The notes beneath the pieces were generated by a model. It searched no databases and had not been told where the DNA came from. It worked only from the letters and a program-made list of their open reading frames with translations. The position numbers and the translations under genes were made by a program. A stretch of DNA of 64,000 nt from Ptychodera flava (taxonomy: Eukaryota > Hemichordata > Enteropneusta > Ptychoderidae). The stretch lies in assembly GCF_041260155.1 (NCBI RefSeq), contig NC_091932.1, positions 47,424,129 through 47,488,128 on the forward strand, given 5' to 3'. Shown piece by piece: positions 36,415 through 47,219 of the stretch; within the stretch, counting starts at the first letter, position 1, and each line of letters starts with the position of its first letter.

Positions 36415-37133
36415 GATGCCATTTTGGCACACTTAGCTGACTGATCACCTGAAGCTGATGCTAAACATCAATGAATTATGTAAATCAATTCTAGCATTCA
36501 TACTTCACACAATGGTGGCCAACATATACATTTCTGGGCACATTTTTCCTGTTACAGTTCTTAGTAAACAACTTCAAGTTAAATGAGTGCAAAGTCAGCC
36601 AATTTCCTTCAGGGCGCAGGTCATTTACCAGCCTTACACACAACACACAGAGAAACACATTTATTTCCAAAAACATGTGCATATTGGTTTGTTTGTACCA
36701 ACATCACATGATTATTTTTGTTAGAGTCTGTAGAACACATTGCATCTATTTTATTCCTGAGTAGAACTATAGACTGACTTGATAAAAATTTCAAACAAAA
36801 ACAAAGGGCTAAAATGTACGGTATGTACTCAAAGTCTGCAAGAAGTAATCTAAAAACCAGGGATTGAGATCTACCCATAAACAATAAATTCTTGATGGGA
36901 TTCGAATTCACATGTATGGCACCCTGTAAACTAGCAAAGACATCACAGTCCAAATATGACTTGACAAAAATCCCCGTCCTTAAAAAGTGTGGTGTGGTTC
37001 AAGTAATCATAACATACTTCTTCCAATTTCTCTGACTGTGACCCCCTCCTCCACACACTGTAGTTCATTGTAATTCATGCAGCACCCCAGTAAAGCTCAT
37101 ACAGAAGGCCTGTGACTTCAGAATTTCAACCCT
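36415..37133. other. Non-coding spacer with a tRNA-like patch, copy B
   Basis: Aligned to 1865-2560. The tRNA-B-box-like patch is at 36893-36950 on the minus strand. TACGGTA at 36817-36823 is shared with copy C but not A. Confidence 0.55.
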
Positions 37134-37140
37134 TAAAAAT

Positions 37141-40100
37141 AGCGTCAATGATATGACACTGTGCTCCTCCGTGCATTTAGCGGTAGGGATGCAAGGAGAG
37201 GGGTTTGGGGAATGTTGCTGAGAAAGATGCAAAGAAAGGGTGGAAATGACAAACTGTAATAAAACCTATTGTTTTTTTAGCAGTGAGCGTCCAGCTTGGT
37301 ATAAAACATGCCATCTTGTACATGAAGGCAAAAAACATAATGTCCACCAAACTTGGAATTTGCATAGATCAACATAGATCATCCAAATTGATTTATCTAC
37401 AAGATAAATTAGATTTTGTATGTTCCTTGCTACAAAATTCTGACACAATTGAATTATAACAGGAAAATAAGCACGCATGATTGGACAGTGTGGACTGTGT
37501 ATTGCATGCACTACATCTGCCGTGATGATGGATTGCCAGACGACCACACTGCATCAAAGAACTGTAGTTTAAAACGAAAATATAATTCTAAACAAACTTT
37601 CTTCGTGTCATTGATAGCCTTGATTGTCTTTGGATATTGAATGGACACATTTATTAAAGACGTCACTTTAGCTTGTCATTGATGGTGAAATGATTTTTTG
37701 CAGAAACTTGATCGGTCCAGCCAAGTACACATGCTTACTCATAACAGCTAGCTGGACTGCGATGATCACAACATTGTTTTGTGATATTCAAATACAAAAT
37801 TAAAATAATTTTATTAATATGTCGCATTGACTATAAAGTTACAAATGTTTCCTTGGGTGTTGAAACATGTTAGCATAGTGTGTTACATTGAATCAACACA
37901 CCAAACAGCAATGTTCATGTAAGAACAACCTGCTCGATTTCCATGGACTTTCTGGTCCGCCCATCACACTAGTATGTCTGTTTCCCCTCTAGCTACCAAA
38001 AATCCTTAGTAAAGTTTCAAATTCAGTCTCAAAAGTTTTGAGTAAATTTCAAAATTGACTGTATTAATTAAATTGTCAGTTATCAACAAATTCCTTTTGT
38101 ATGCCAATATAGCTCATCTCAGAACCGGACATACTTATATACACACAAGATTTGGCAACACCCTGACAATTAAATAATCTTAAACAGCACTGATTTACAT
38201 TTACAAATTATTCTATGTGAAGTAATTCTTCAATTGCAGATACTATGATAGAAGAGTTCAGCACTGCCAAGATATGAGTATAGCACACTGAATTTTGAAC
38301 CAGAGTTATGAAAATGACTGATCTGTGTCACAATAAGTTTCTTTTATTAAATCAATCGTTTCATTTTTTCTAAGATTGTAGAGACTAAAGGTTAAGGATA
38401 TTAGTAATATTAAACCAGGAAAAAATACCAATAAGTGGAAAGGATCAAAAGAAATCAACTTATTTATTTCTTTACATGTTACAAAACCAGAAAGTAACAC
38501 ATAATTCTAATTTAAGTGATTTAAGGCTAGTTTTACAAGCTTACTTGTCAATGTTTGATGATATAAAAGAAACAAAAAACCACGAATAAACCTCAAAAGC
38601 AACAAAATTCCAAGCATAACATTACACAATGGTTCAGAATGTTCATTTACAAAGTTCACTCAAAATGTACTTTGAAAACGATAGTGTTTTGACAGCTGTA
38701 CCGCGGGTACTTACTAAAAGTCTGTTGAAAAAGTACTAAATATCGTTGTTTTTCAGGTCAACAAGTGATTGAATCAGAAACATGTGTCATGAAACAGTAA
38801 AACAACAACTGATAAATAAGTAACTTTTCTAAAGAGTAACTTGAAACGCCTCGCCTGAAAGAAAATTTCATCCCGTTTCACAGAAACTGACTGCGTATTC
38901 GAGCGCCACAGCAATGAACGGTCGGGGAATCCCCGCGAAAAATCACTCACACGTATGCACTTGTCCAAAACATTGATTGTTCACTTTTTAGCTGCATGAT
39001 TCAGCCTGCCGAAATTTTTTTTTTTTGTAGATAAATAATTGAATTTATTACTTTTTTTTAGTTTGTTAATGAAAAGTCATTTTAATATTTTTAGATGCTT
39101 TAAAAATTTCAAAACCTGCTAAAAAGCGACTATTTGGCCAAAATTCAAACGAAAAACAGGAAAACCAAGCTCGAATCATGGGCTATTTCTCTATGAATAC
39201 TCTCAGTCTCTTTAAGCTTACGCATATTACTCTCGCCGATGCACGATTTTTGCATCGAAATTTTTCACTCATTTTCGTTGGTATGACTTTGAAACTCCAG
39301 GAAGCGATTGAGAAGAAAGGGTTACCTTGAATTATTGAGGTTTTTGCTGATAATATGCCAAGTTAAATGAGAAAAAACACTACGCAAATTTCCACAGGCT
39401 TACACACTGACTGTTTCAGAGGCCGGCCTTTCATGTTCGTGTGGTACTACATGTGGAGGTTGTAGAGACTGAGGTTTCTTGCACGGTCGCGCCGATGAAA
39501 TGGGAAGCTGTAATTTTCGCTCGTAATTTTACAAACGAAATCGTAAATCCACTCAAAACTTCGTATTTTTTGACATATTTGAAACCCATGAGGGACGTAA
39601 TTCATTCTCCCCTGCACAGTAAAAAGGAGATCGAAACGACATGCATGTCCAGGACCAAACGCACGCATGATGTCGAGACTGAGGTGGTTTCTTGCACGGT
39701 CGCGCTGATGAAATGGGAAGCTGAAATTTTCGCTCGTAATTTTACAAACGAAATTGTAAATCCACTCAAAACTTTGTATTTTTTTGACATATTTGAAACC
39801 CACGAGGAACGTTATTCATTCTCCCCTGCACAGTAAAAAGGAGATCGAAACGACATGCATGTCAGGACCAAACGCACGCATGATGTCCGTCAACATCCAC
39901 CAATCTCGTAATTTACACTGACAGAACAAAAACAATTTGATCGAGCATGGACGTTCTAACGTAAATGCATCATTGTCTATCGCATTTTCATGTAAGCCAA
40001 TACACTCACACGTACGCTCTAAGTTCAATTATAATGTCAATTCAACACGATCTGGTATTTTCGCTGATAGTGAGTGTGCAACGTGAATGGTATGCCATGG

Positions 40101-40237
40101 AGGTATGCTAGTGTAGTCGTTAAATAACACTGATCACGTGGTGTGACAAAATAGTTTTACGGAAGTTGTTGACGGAAATGACGTCAATTTTGCCTCTCCA
40201 AACTCTATAAGCTTCCTCAGTTACGTAACTTCGTCGC
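37141..40237. mobile_element. Unclassified insertion private to copy B, 3.1 kb
   Basis: TAAAAAT is present on both sides (37134-37140 and 40238-40244) and once in A and C, so this is an insertion with a 7-bp duplication. The ends (AGCGTCAATG and CTTCGTCGC) are only weakly inverted. There is no long open frame. The right third holds a tandem pair of about 210 bp. It would lie in the large intron of zinc-finger gene 2. The superfamily is unknown. Confidence 0.75.
39465..39887. repeat. Tandem pair of about 210-bp units
   Basis: Units begin GAGACTGAGG at 39465 and 39675 and share long identical blocks ('cacggtcgcgc', 'catttgaaaccca'-type phrases). Open frames here on both strands simply follow the duplication. 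It lies within the 37141-40237 insertion. Confidence 0.85.
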
Positions 40238-40335
40238 TAAAAATTAGGTACGAGACTAGTTCAGCTGTACTGTGTTAGGAGGTAGTGAATCCTTCCTTAG
40301 GCCATTCATTTGACATCAAACTTACAGACACTTAC

Positions 40336-40377
40336 CGCAAAACATGGTCACACTCATAGTCAAGTTGGAATGAAAAT
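40336..40377 (-). CDS. Possible 42-bp exon of zinc-finger gene 2
   Basis: Copy B version of 2647-2688, with the same GTAAGT donor, weak acceptor and phase 1 borders. If used it is the last small exon before the zinc-finger exon at 30040. The intron would be about 10.3 kb and contain the foldback element. Confidence 0.3.
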
Positions 40378-40577
40378 CTATTGAGTTACAGTATGTACAT
40401 GCAACAGATCTGAGCATGACAAAATGGCTGCCATATTACAATGTTGCATTGAAAAGCAAAATGATGTAGACATGTGCACTACATGTATGTAGCATATTCT
40501 TGTGTTAGATCCACAAGCAGATACATATAAACACACCATACCAAACAAAACTCAACATCTGCCCTGTATACCCTTAC

Positions 40578-40700
40578 CTTTCATTGATAATGTATTGTCT
40601 TGATATTGTTGACACATCTTTTCAGTCAGTGTCTCTAATGGTTTCACTAGCTCATGCATTTTGTAAACATGTTTTAGACCTTTGAAAATTGCACAACACT
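40578..40700 (-). CDS. Coding exon of zinc-finger gene 2
   Basis: Identical in sequence to the exon at 2895-3017, with the same TTTCAG acceptor and GTAAGGGT donor. It is phase 1 at both ends, so it joins in frame to the exon ending at 43583 upstream and to the zinc-finger exon starting at 30040 downstream. The encoded 41 codons form a charged, probably helical stretch of unknown family. Identity across three copies, with diverged introns, is the main evidence that it is translated. Confidence 0.6.
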
Positions 40701-40747
40701 CTGAAAGAAATAAAAAATGTTTCAATATCAAGAAGCTATACAGTTAA

Positions 40748-41108
40748 GCCAAAAACTAATAAATTGTGCTGTTCCCATAACATGGCTTTTCAAAATCGGG
40801 TAGGTAGGTCGGCAGGAATTTTTCCCAAAGTATTTTTATTTTAAATATGCATTTTTAGGGGGTCAGGGCAGTCAACACAGGCCACAACATTCCAGAAAAT
40901 GTATCATACAGATAAAAGGAAAAAAACAAAAGACTTCCTCGTTCAAGCAAAAATCAAATGCCAAGTAATAAATGTGTGATGTTTATGGGTTTTTTCTTTC
41001 TTATTGTTTTTACTTCCGTGTTTACGAAACTCTGAAAACTTTAGGGTTGGCAGGTAAAAAATAGGGTAAGTCAAGTTATAGGAACGGCACGTTGTTTTTT
41101 ATTTGGCC
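40748..41108. mobile_element. Harbinger-type MITE, copy B
   Basis: Counterpart of 3065-3428, with TTTGGCC right end and TAA flanks. Confidence 0.65.
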
Positions 41109-41274
41109 TAACATTAACAGCAAATCTATGATACCATTCCCTAACTGAAAAAAGAAAAATGGTCAGATATTTGAAAATATATTTGATCACTGAAAATATA
41201 AACACCATAACAATGTGCTCCAGCACAACTAAGTTTCAAAAAACTGCTGGAATCTTAAGCAACCTGGACATTCA

Positions 41275-43496
41275 CAGTGTTTGATCTAGGACTTCGAAAA
41301 TAGGGGCCATCGTAGGCCCACTCCCATGAAAAAAAGGGGCCATTGGCAAAAAAAGGGGGCCATGCTGGGCCCCTTGCAATTTTTAAAGAGGGCCCTTGTT
41401 GATCCCAACCAGCAGATAAAAAGTGGTCCCCCAGAATTATTAATCAAATTAAAATTGCAATTAATCGTTTTTAAAAGGCTTATAATGGACAGACTGGGTT
41501 GCCAGGCAACATTTGCAAAGACAGATTCCATTGTGCTAAAGGAATTGACAAAAAAGGTGCAGTAGCTGTAACTGTTGATATTTTTCTTTCTGTGTGTCAT
41601 CCAACAACGACAGTTTTCTATTGAGCTTGAAGTTATTTCACTAGCATTCAGTTTGTCAACTACGCTTTAGTTATTCATGTTTTAGTTGTATAGTAAACCC
41701 TTATTGTTCACAATTTAATTTAGATTCAATTGTCAACAATACCACTGCTAGAAATAGAGTGGATATACAGACTTTGTTGACAAACTTGATTTTTTAAGAA
41801 TTACAAAAACCATTTTGATACTCAGAATAAAAACACTGAAAGCAGCCTATTAAAAGTGACAGCTACTGTCCCTTTAATCAAATAATATGAAGTTACTGCA
41901 GTGACTGGCAGTTCCCCGCAAGAAGGATCTCTTCAAAAAGACAGACGTACAGGTGAGTCAACATTTAATAACACACTTTTATTCGGGGTTTTTTTTCAAA
42001 TTTTGACCATTTTCTCAACTCAATACTGATGATTATGCATATGTTTTATTGCAGACATGTACCATCAGCTACCATTCATCATGTCCATAGTACAGCCAGT
42101 GCCATTGTGACAGCCACTTCACCTGAGAGAAGAAAATATGATTTTTTTATTGAGCTGTAAACACTGAAATGCCAAATCTGATTTTAATAAAAATTTCACC
42201 CTAACATGTACCATTTCTGAATCAATTTTAAGTAAAGAGTAAAGGAAAAAAATAAAAGGTGGTGGTAAATAAATTAAAAAAATAAACTATTAAAAATGTT
42301 AAATACTAGATTTTGGTATCCAGAGAAATAATAAACTTAGATTTGAGAGTGTGTCCTTTATCTTACATTTCTTCAAAATTTCAAGTTTAGAGTAAAGGAC
42401 TAAAATAAAATTTGGGGGTTCACGTAAATAAGTTCACGTAAATGAATTATCAAACCTGTAAAATACTAGATTTACGTATACTAGAGAAAAATTAAACTGA
42501 GACAAAAACATTCACTCTCTTCTCCATTTGTTCGATGACAGAAATATGAAATATCTAAACCGTTTTTGTACGACTGGAAACCCCTCGTGGCTACCACGCT
42601 GGTATGCGAATCACTGCCAAACGAATAAATAAACAAGTGACTTGTCCTCGGAAACTCGCAGCCAGTTTACAAACATAACCATTCCCTACCACTCGGATAT
42701 TTTGATCACCCCAAGAAATGTCAGAAATTAGCGGCCACGACACCATGCACTGAATACCAGTCCCGGCCACTCCATCATGTAAAATAGTTATACCGTATAA
42801 GCATTGCTTGCTATTTGATCATAACGTACTACAGTCTAAGCTTACATATGGTAGCCTTACATATCGAAGTTAATGGTAAAATTCCCAAAATTGTATTCAC
42901 CTGCGGGGTCCGGTTGTGTTGCGAACCGGCAACATCAGTCTGCGTGTCAGTTTCTGACACTTCCATCGTTGTACCTCCATCGTCGGGCGTGGGTGAGGAG
43001 ACAACCCGACGGCTTTACAGATATAGCCACGGCAGAGCACAGGTTATCGTAACATTGTTCGGATAGTCGTTCGAGGCGGGCGGCCACAGGTCGCCGTTTA
43101 CTTGGCCAAGTAAACGGCGACCTGCGGCCGCCCGCCTCGAACGACTATCCAAGCAACGTTACGATAACTGTGCGGCAGAGTAACCATCCTACCGTTGGCA
43201 TCGCCATCGTACAGCTGGCATAGCTACGCATGGCCTTCTGCACACGTCCCGTCAAAGACGTCAGCCCAACTTACGTCATTGTCGCAAAATGTCGTGATTG
43301 AATACACACCACGTTACGGTAAATCCTCGTGTTGTCGTAGAGCATGGGCGTAAAACATAGTGGCCTGGCGGAAACAAACTACCAGGCGCCGGTCTTGAAA
43401 TATTGCGCCCGAAATGGCGCCATGGCCTGTGAAAATAGCGCCATAGCTGATTTTTTTGCGCAAAATGCGCAATGGCGCACTCTAGATCAAACACTG
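41275..43496. mobile_element. CAGTGTTTG DNA transposon, 2222 bp
   Basis: The ends are CAGTGTTTGATCTAGGA and CTAGATCAAACACTG. Copy A is empty (CATTCATAATTT). Left flank CATTCA and right flank CTCATAATTT fit a 6-bp duplication that lost two bases. It is related by its ends to the elements at 1013 and 8700. The interior has no transposase but contains a large palindrome. It sits 87 bases inside the intron after the first candidate exon of gene 2. Confidence 0.82.
43037..43173. repeat. 137-bp near-perfect GC-rich palindrome
   Basis: The centre is CTTGG|CCAAG at 43105/43106. The inner 45 bases of each arm match at 44 positions with no spacer. Outer arms (GCACAGGTTATCGTAAC and its inverse) extend the pairing to 69 and 68 bases with few mismatches. 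It is strikingly GC-rich against an AT-rich background. Confidence 0.95.
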
Positions 43497-43582
43497 CTCA
43501 TAATTTCACCACACTGTGGGAACAGCTCTTTCATCACTTCATTGTAAACCTTAAACTTTTGACATAGTTCTATGACTTTAAC

Positions 43583-43844
43583 CAATACACAAATACTGCT
43601 CTAAACATCTGATAAAACTCTGGAAGTCATGTTGCCCTATTGTTGATAAAAGTGATATCTTATTACATGCCTCGATATGAGTGCAAATCAGTGCATTGAT
43701 TTGAATAGGAACATCCAGGGAGTCAGCGGGCTGTGTGAACGACATACTGGTTTCTATAGTTACTCTGTCTAGTGAAGCCGTTCCACTTTTGCAACAACAA
43801 GTAATGGAGACACTGACATGTAATGCTAGATTGAAAATATCCAT
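43583..43844 (-). CDS. Candidate first coding exon of zinc-finger gene 2
   Basis: An ATG at 43844 is the first Met after an in-frame TAA a short way upstream. It opens 87 codons plus one base to a weak donor (GTTAAAGT). The phase 1 end joins in frame to the exon at 40700. The second half (QINALICTHIEACNK, DFQSFIRCLEQYL) is nearly identical to copy A; the first half is frameshifted there. I do not recognise the domain. In copy A an acceptor AG precedes the conserved half, so the true start may differ. An overlapping frame just 3' (43497-43582) is also open but has a stop in copy A and the wrong phase. Confidence 0.42.
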
Positions 43845-44258
43845 GTGTGCACTGCTATTTTGACTTTCGTTACAATCTGTTTAATGCTGTTCAATAATGG
43901 TAAAATTGTTTGAGAATGCCGTGCATGTAACTATTAAATGCAATATAGCATTAACAGTGAAGAGGCATGTAAGGCCAAAAAAAAAAAAAGAAATGTTTCT
44001 GGTCAGGTCTTTCTTTAAAAAATGGTGCGGCGACGCGCATTTTATTTTATTTTATTTTTTTTTTATTTTTTTTCGCTCAAGGGATGGAGGAGGGTCAGTT
44101 TTATAGTTTTATCAATATAGTCACATATATACTGTTCATGCAGTCACTGATCATGCCCCCCACAGAATTTTCTCTTTCTCTTCAGCTATTTTGGTTTGGT
44201 GTCAGCCACAGCCGCCTGCCACAAACAGAAAAAAAAGGGTGACGCGCTGTTGTTCAAG

Positions 44259-46721
44259 CAGGGCCTGAAAAATTTAATTTTTATCCACTTGTCCCCGGAC
44301 AAGTAGCCTCTATTTTTCTACTTGTCCGCAGCAGAAACTCACTTGCCCTGAAAATTTTCCAAAAAAAAATTATTCTGCTCTTACCCAGATTGTGGGACCT
44401 CTTCTACAATGGTTTGTGACAAATTGGTGGTTTTACAGTGTTTAATTGTAAAAAAGGACATTACCATAATGAAATTAATTTAATATGCTTCAGTCTTTTA
44501 TTGGAATTCTTGCCAGTTACCGCATTAGATGTGTTTAACAGAAATAAATACTAGTAAGATGTTTCATCACACTTATGACTACAAAACCAGAAGTGATTGA
44601 AGACAATAGTCTAATGCAGACATTTAACATGGTTTTTTCACTACTGCCGTAAAGTTCACTTCATTTTTATAATTGCCCAAGTGACTAATACTTTTTCATT
44701 GAAATCGCAAAAAAAATAGGTTGAAAACACTAAACATCTGAGAGGAACTCCTTTTTTTTCATAATAGCAATAGCAACTTGCTATACCACGGTTTTGACAA
44801 GCTAGGTGGCTTTTGTTAAGGTCCGCTACAATCAAGATAGGGGGTCTTGACCATATAAGGAATTCAGCATGGTGACCTACACAAGGTTGCTGCGTACGAT
44901 CGAAGAGTGGCATGAGACTCCTTCTGGAGAACTTTCTGACTGCAAAATACTACTTTGAAAGACAGGAATATAGTGCTTCATCAACATTTTGGAGTTACTG
45001 ATATTTTTAGGTATAGTTGTGAGCTTCCATCACACCACATAGTGCCGTTTGATGCTCCATGCAGTGTGGCTAGAAATTTCATTCTCCGTGACACTGTGTA
45101 CTACTATAGCTAGCAGGTTAGTTGGGTCATGGATGTAAAAAATAAAGTTTGCTTTACTGTTTCACTGTCCAAATTGTTTGGTGAAAAGTTAGTTGTTCTT
45201 TTTAAAATAATTAAGGCTTCCGCTTCAAACATTGTCTGGTCATTATCTCGTTACATTTTACATGTAAAATGAGTGGAGTGTACGTGGCCGGGCATTTGCC
45301 CTAGGGTCCAGTGGCTAGTGGACGCACATCGACTTGCTCATACCATGGAGGTAGTAGAGAAGGAGTCACAACTGAGATAATTACGTTTATTACTATTGTG
45401 CACCATTGGTTTAATCCCTTTATGTCCATTGTTTAACACCCCTTTCCCGCCATCTGCGTTGCCGACGGTACCTTCGCAACCGAACCGAGTGAAATTAACC
45501 TGGGTTTGCTAATGCAACTCAGTTTCTCCACAGTGTCATAAGGCATGCGCAAAGACTGTATATGCGTAGCTTGGGTCAAGTGCGTCATGATAGTGTTAGA
45601 ACCGACACGTTCCGTCCACGAAAAGTGAAGTTACAAGGAATTTAAGTTTTTCATTCTCAAAATCTTGGTAATTTTAACGTCGTTTTTTATATACTTTACA
45701 TTCGATCGCAGGAACCTTTCCTTGTTAGAATGAAAGTTCTGATCACGAACTTTTCAATCATGTACTGAGTATGGTGCAGCGGACTGCAGCACTGCCGTGA
45801 GCGTGGGTTAAACTTGCAGCGTTTCCCGGGTGTTTATGACGCGACGCCATTGCGACGCTTTGTTTCAATGCATCGTACGTGTTGTTTTTATGTCGCCACC
45901 ATTCATTAAAGTCATGGACGTAGCAGTTAAAAGCTATGCTTTCTTATTTAACCTTATCATTAATGCCAGTACAACATGATAAAACACGGCAAGAACCAAG
46001 AACTGGATTTGGAAAAAGTTGGCGTGTTAACAATGCTGCTCTACGATGTAGGCCATAGTGGCATTTTTTTTGTAATCGCAAGCTATGATCAACTCAGTCT
46101 CCGCACCTTTGCAGATACCAAAGCTCCCTTCCTCAATTATCTGTTCCTCGACCTCTTTAACATCGTGTACATCAAAATCAGTGGAACGACTCGAACTTCC
46201 CGACGCGACGCTTGGACACGTGACGCCATGTTTGAAGATGTGTCAACTGCCGAGGGACGGCCGAAACACCCGAACGACCCCGAACGAACTTAATCTTGTT
46301 TCCTAAATCCGAGAAAACGCGTTTGCAAGTCCCGTTGGTGCTAATGGAGTAGTTAGTAAGGCAAACAGCGGCAAAACACATGGTCCCTTTGATCTCCGCC
46401 TAGTTGTGACTCCTTCTCTACTACCTCCATGCTCATACCATGAATCGCAAACTGTAACAGAGTAACTGATTTTTCTTTAGTGTTTCGGTTGAGACGAAAA
46501 AAATAAGTCCCGATTTGAGTGCGTCAGAGTGACCCATGTCTGGTACTTTCGAGGGACATTGTTTCTAATTTGCATCAAAAGACGAAAGAACGCACTCTTG
46601 GCAAAACACTGAGTTGACTCTGAACTTTCTGCCCGCGGGCAAGTGAGGGCTAGTTTTGCGCTTGTCCGTATTAGAAATCAGTCTGTCCCGGGCATCGGGC
46701 AAGCGTATTTTTCAGGCCCTG
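44259..46721. mobile_element. hAT-type element nested in the Harbinger MITE
   Basis: The ends CAGGGCCTGAAAAAT and ATTTTTCAGGCCCTG are perfectly inverted. TCAAG is repeated on both sides (44254-44258, 46722-46726). CAGGG...CCCTG is a common hAT terminus, though a 5-bp duplication is short for the group. No transposase is present. Itself interrupted by a third element. Confidence 0.82.
45345..46430. mobile_element. Mutator-like element, innermost nest, 1086 bp
   Basis: A perfect inverted terminal repeat of about 29 bp begins ATGGAGGTAGTAGAGAAGGA. The 9-bp direct repeat GCTCATACC flanks it (45336-45344, 46431-46439). A 9-bp duplication indicates the Mutator group. An open frame at 45976-46293 (plus, 105 codons) has no recognisable domain and may be chance. 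Confidence 0.88.
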
Positions 46722-46799
46722 TCAAGTGACGCGCGCGCTGACCAGAAACATTTCTTTTTCTTTTTTTGGCCTAATACAAATATTATTGCCTGAATACGT

Positions 46800-46880
46800 G
46801 GGTTTATGTGCCCTCGCAGCAGGAGACAATTTGCCCTCCTGGTGTCCGGCAAAGTGTCACCTGTTCTCGGGCACATAAAC
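46800..46880. repeat. Conserved hairpin, copy B
   Basis: Stems of about 32 bases starting TTTATGTGCCC pair with GGGCACATAAA. Copy A has the counterpart at 4076-4152. Confidence 0.75.
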
Positions 46881-46931
46881 TTATGTATACAGGAAATAAA
46901 TGTATAGGAAAGACTTAAGAAAAGTGGACTC

Positions 46932-47219
46932 ACTGTGTTTGAGTATTGTTAGTGACCTAGGAAGTCCACTAATCTGATCACTGTGTTTGAGTATTGTTAG
47001 TGACCTAGGAAGTCCACTCATCTGATCACTGTGTTTGAGTATTGTTAGTGACCTAGGAAGTCCACTCATCTGATCACTGTGTTTGAGTATTGTTAGTGAC
47101 CTAGGAAGTCCACTCATCTGATCACTGTGTTTGAGTATTGTTAGTGACCTACGAAGTCCACTCATCTAATCACTGTGTTTGAGTATTGTTAGTGACCTAG
47201 GAAGTCCACTCATCTGATT
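46932..47219. repeat. 48-bp minisatellite, six units
   Basis: Units start CACTGTGTTTGAGTATTG at 46932, 46980, 47028, 47076, 47124 and 47172. Copy A has one unit, so the expansion is private to B. Because 48 is a multiple of three it yields an open frame with a 16-residue repeat on the minus strand, which I do not regard as a gene. Confidence 0.95.

Larger units (their letters stand above)
43973..46771. mobile_element. Harbinger-type MITE split by nested insertions
   Basis: GGCCAAAAAAA with AGAAATGTTTCTGGTCAG follows the left end, and its inverse precedes the right end. TAA flanks both sides (43970-43972, 46772-46774), and copy A is empty. Without the nested elements it is about 330 bp. The 3-bp TAA target and GGCC ends suit Harbinger. 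Confidence 0.8.

Noticed and set aside
43497..43582. Extension of the first candidate exon in another frame (ELCQKFKVYNEVMKELF)
   Set aside because: It reads well and is conserved, but copy A has a TAA in it. Its phase does not match the next exon, and a transposon abuts its end in B.
45976..46293. Captured gene fragment in the Mutator-like element
   Set aside because: The 105-codon frame has no recognisable domain and no supporting homology that I can see.
46881..47165. Minus-strand frame encoding a perfect 16-residue repeat
   Set aside because: It is a by-product of the 48-bp minisatellite. Copy A has one unit and no such frame.
46932..47219. CRISPR array
   Set aside because: Units are continuous 48-bp repeats with no unique spacers, in a clearly eukaryotic locus.
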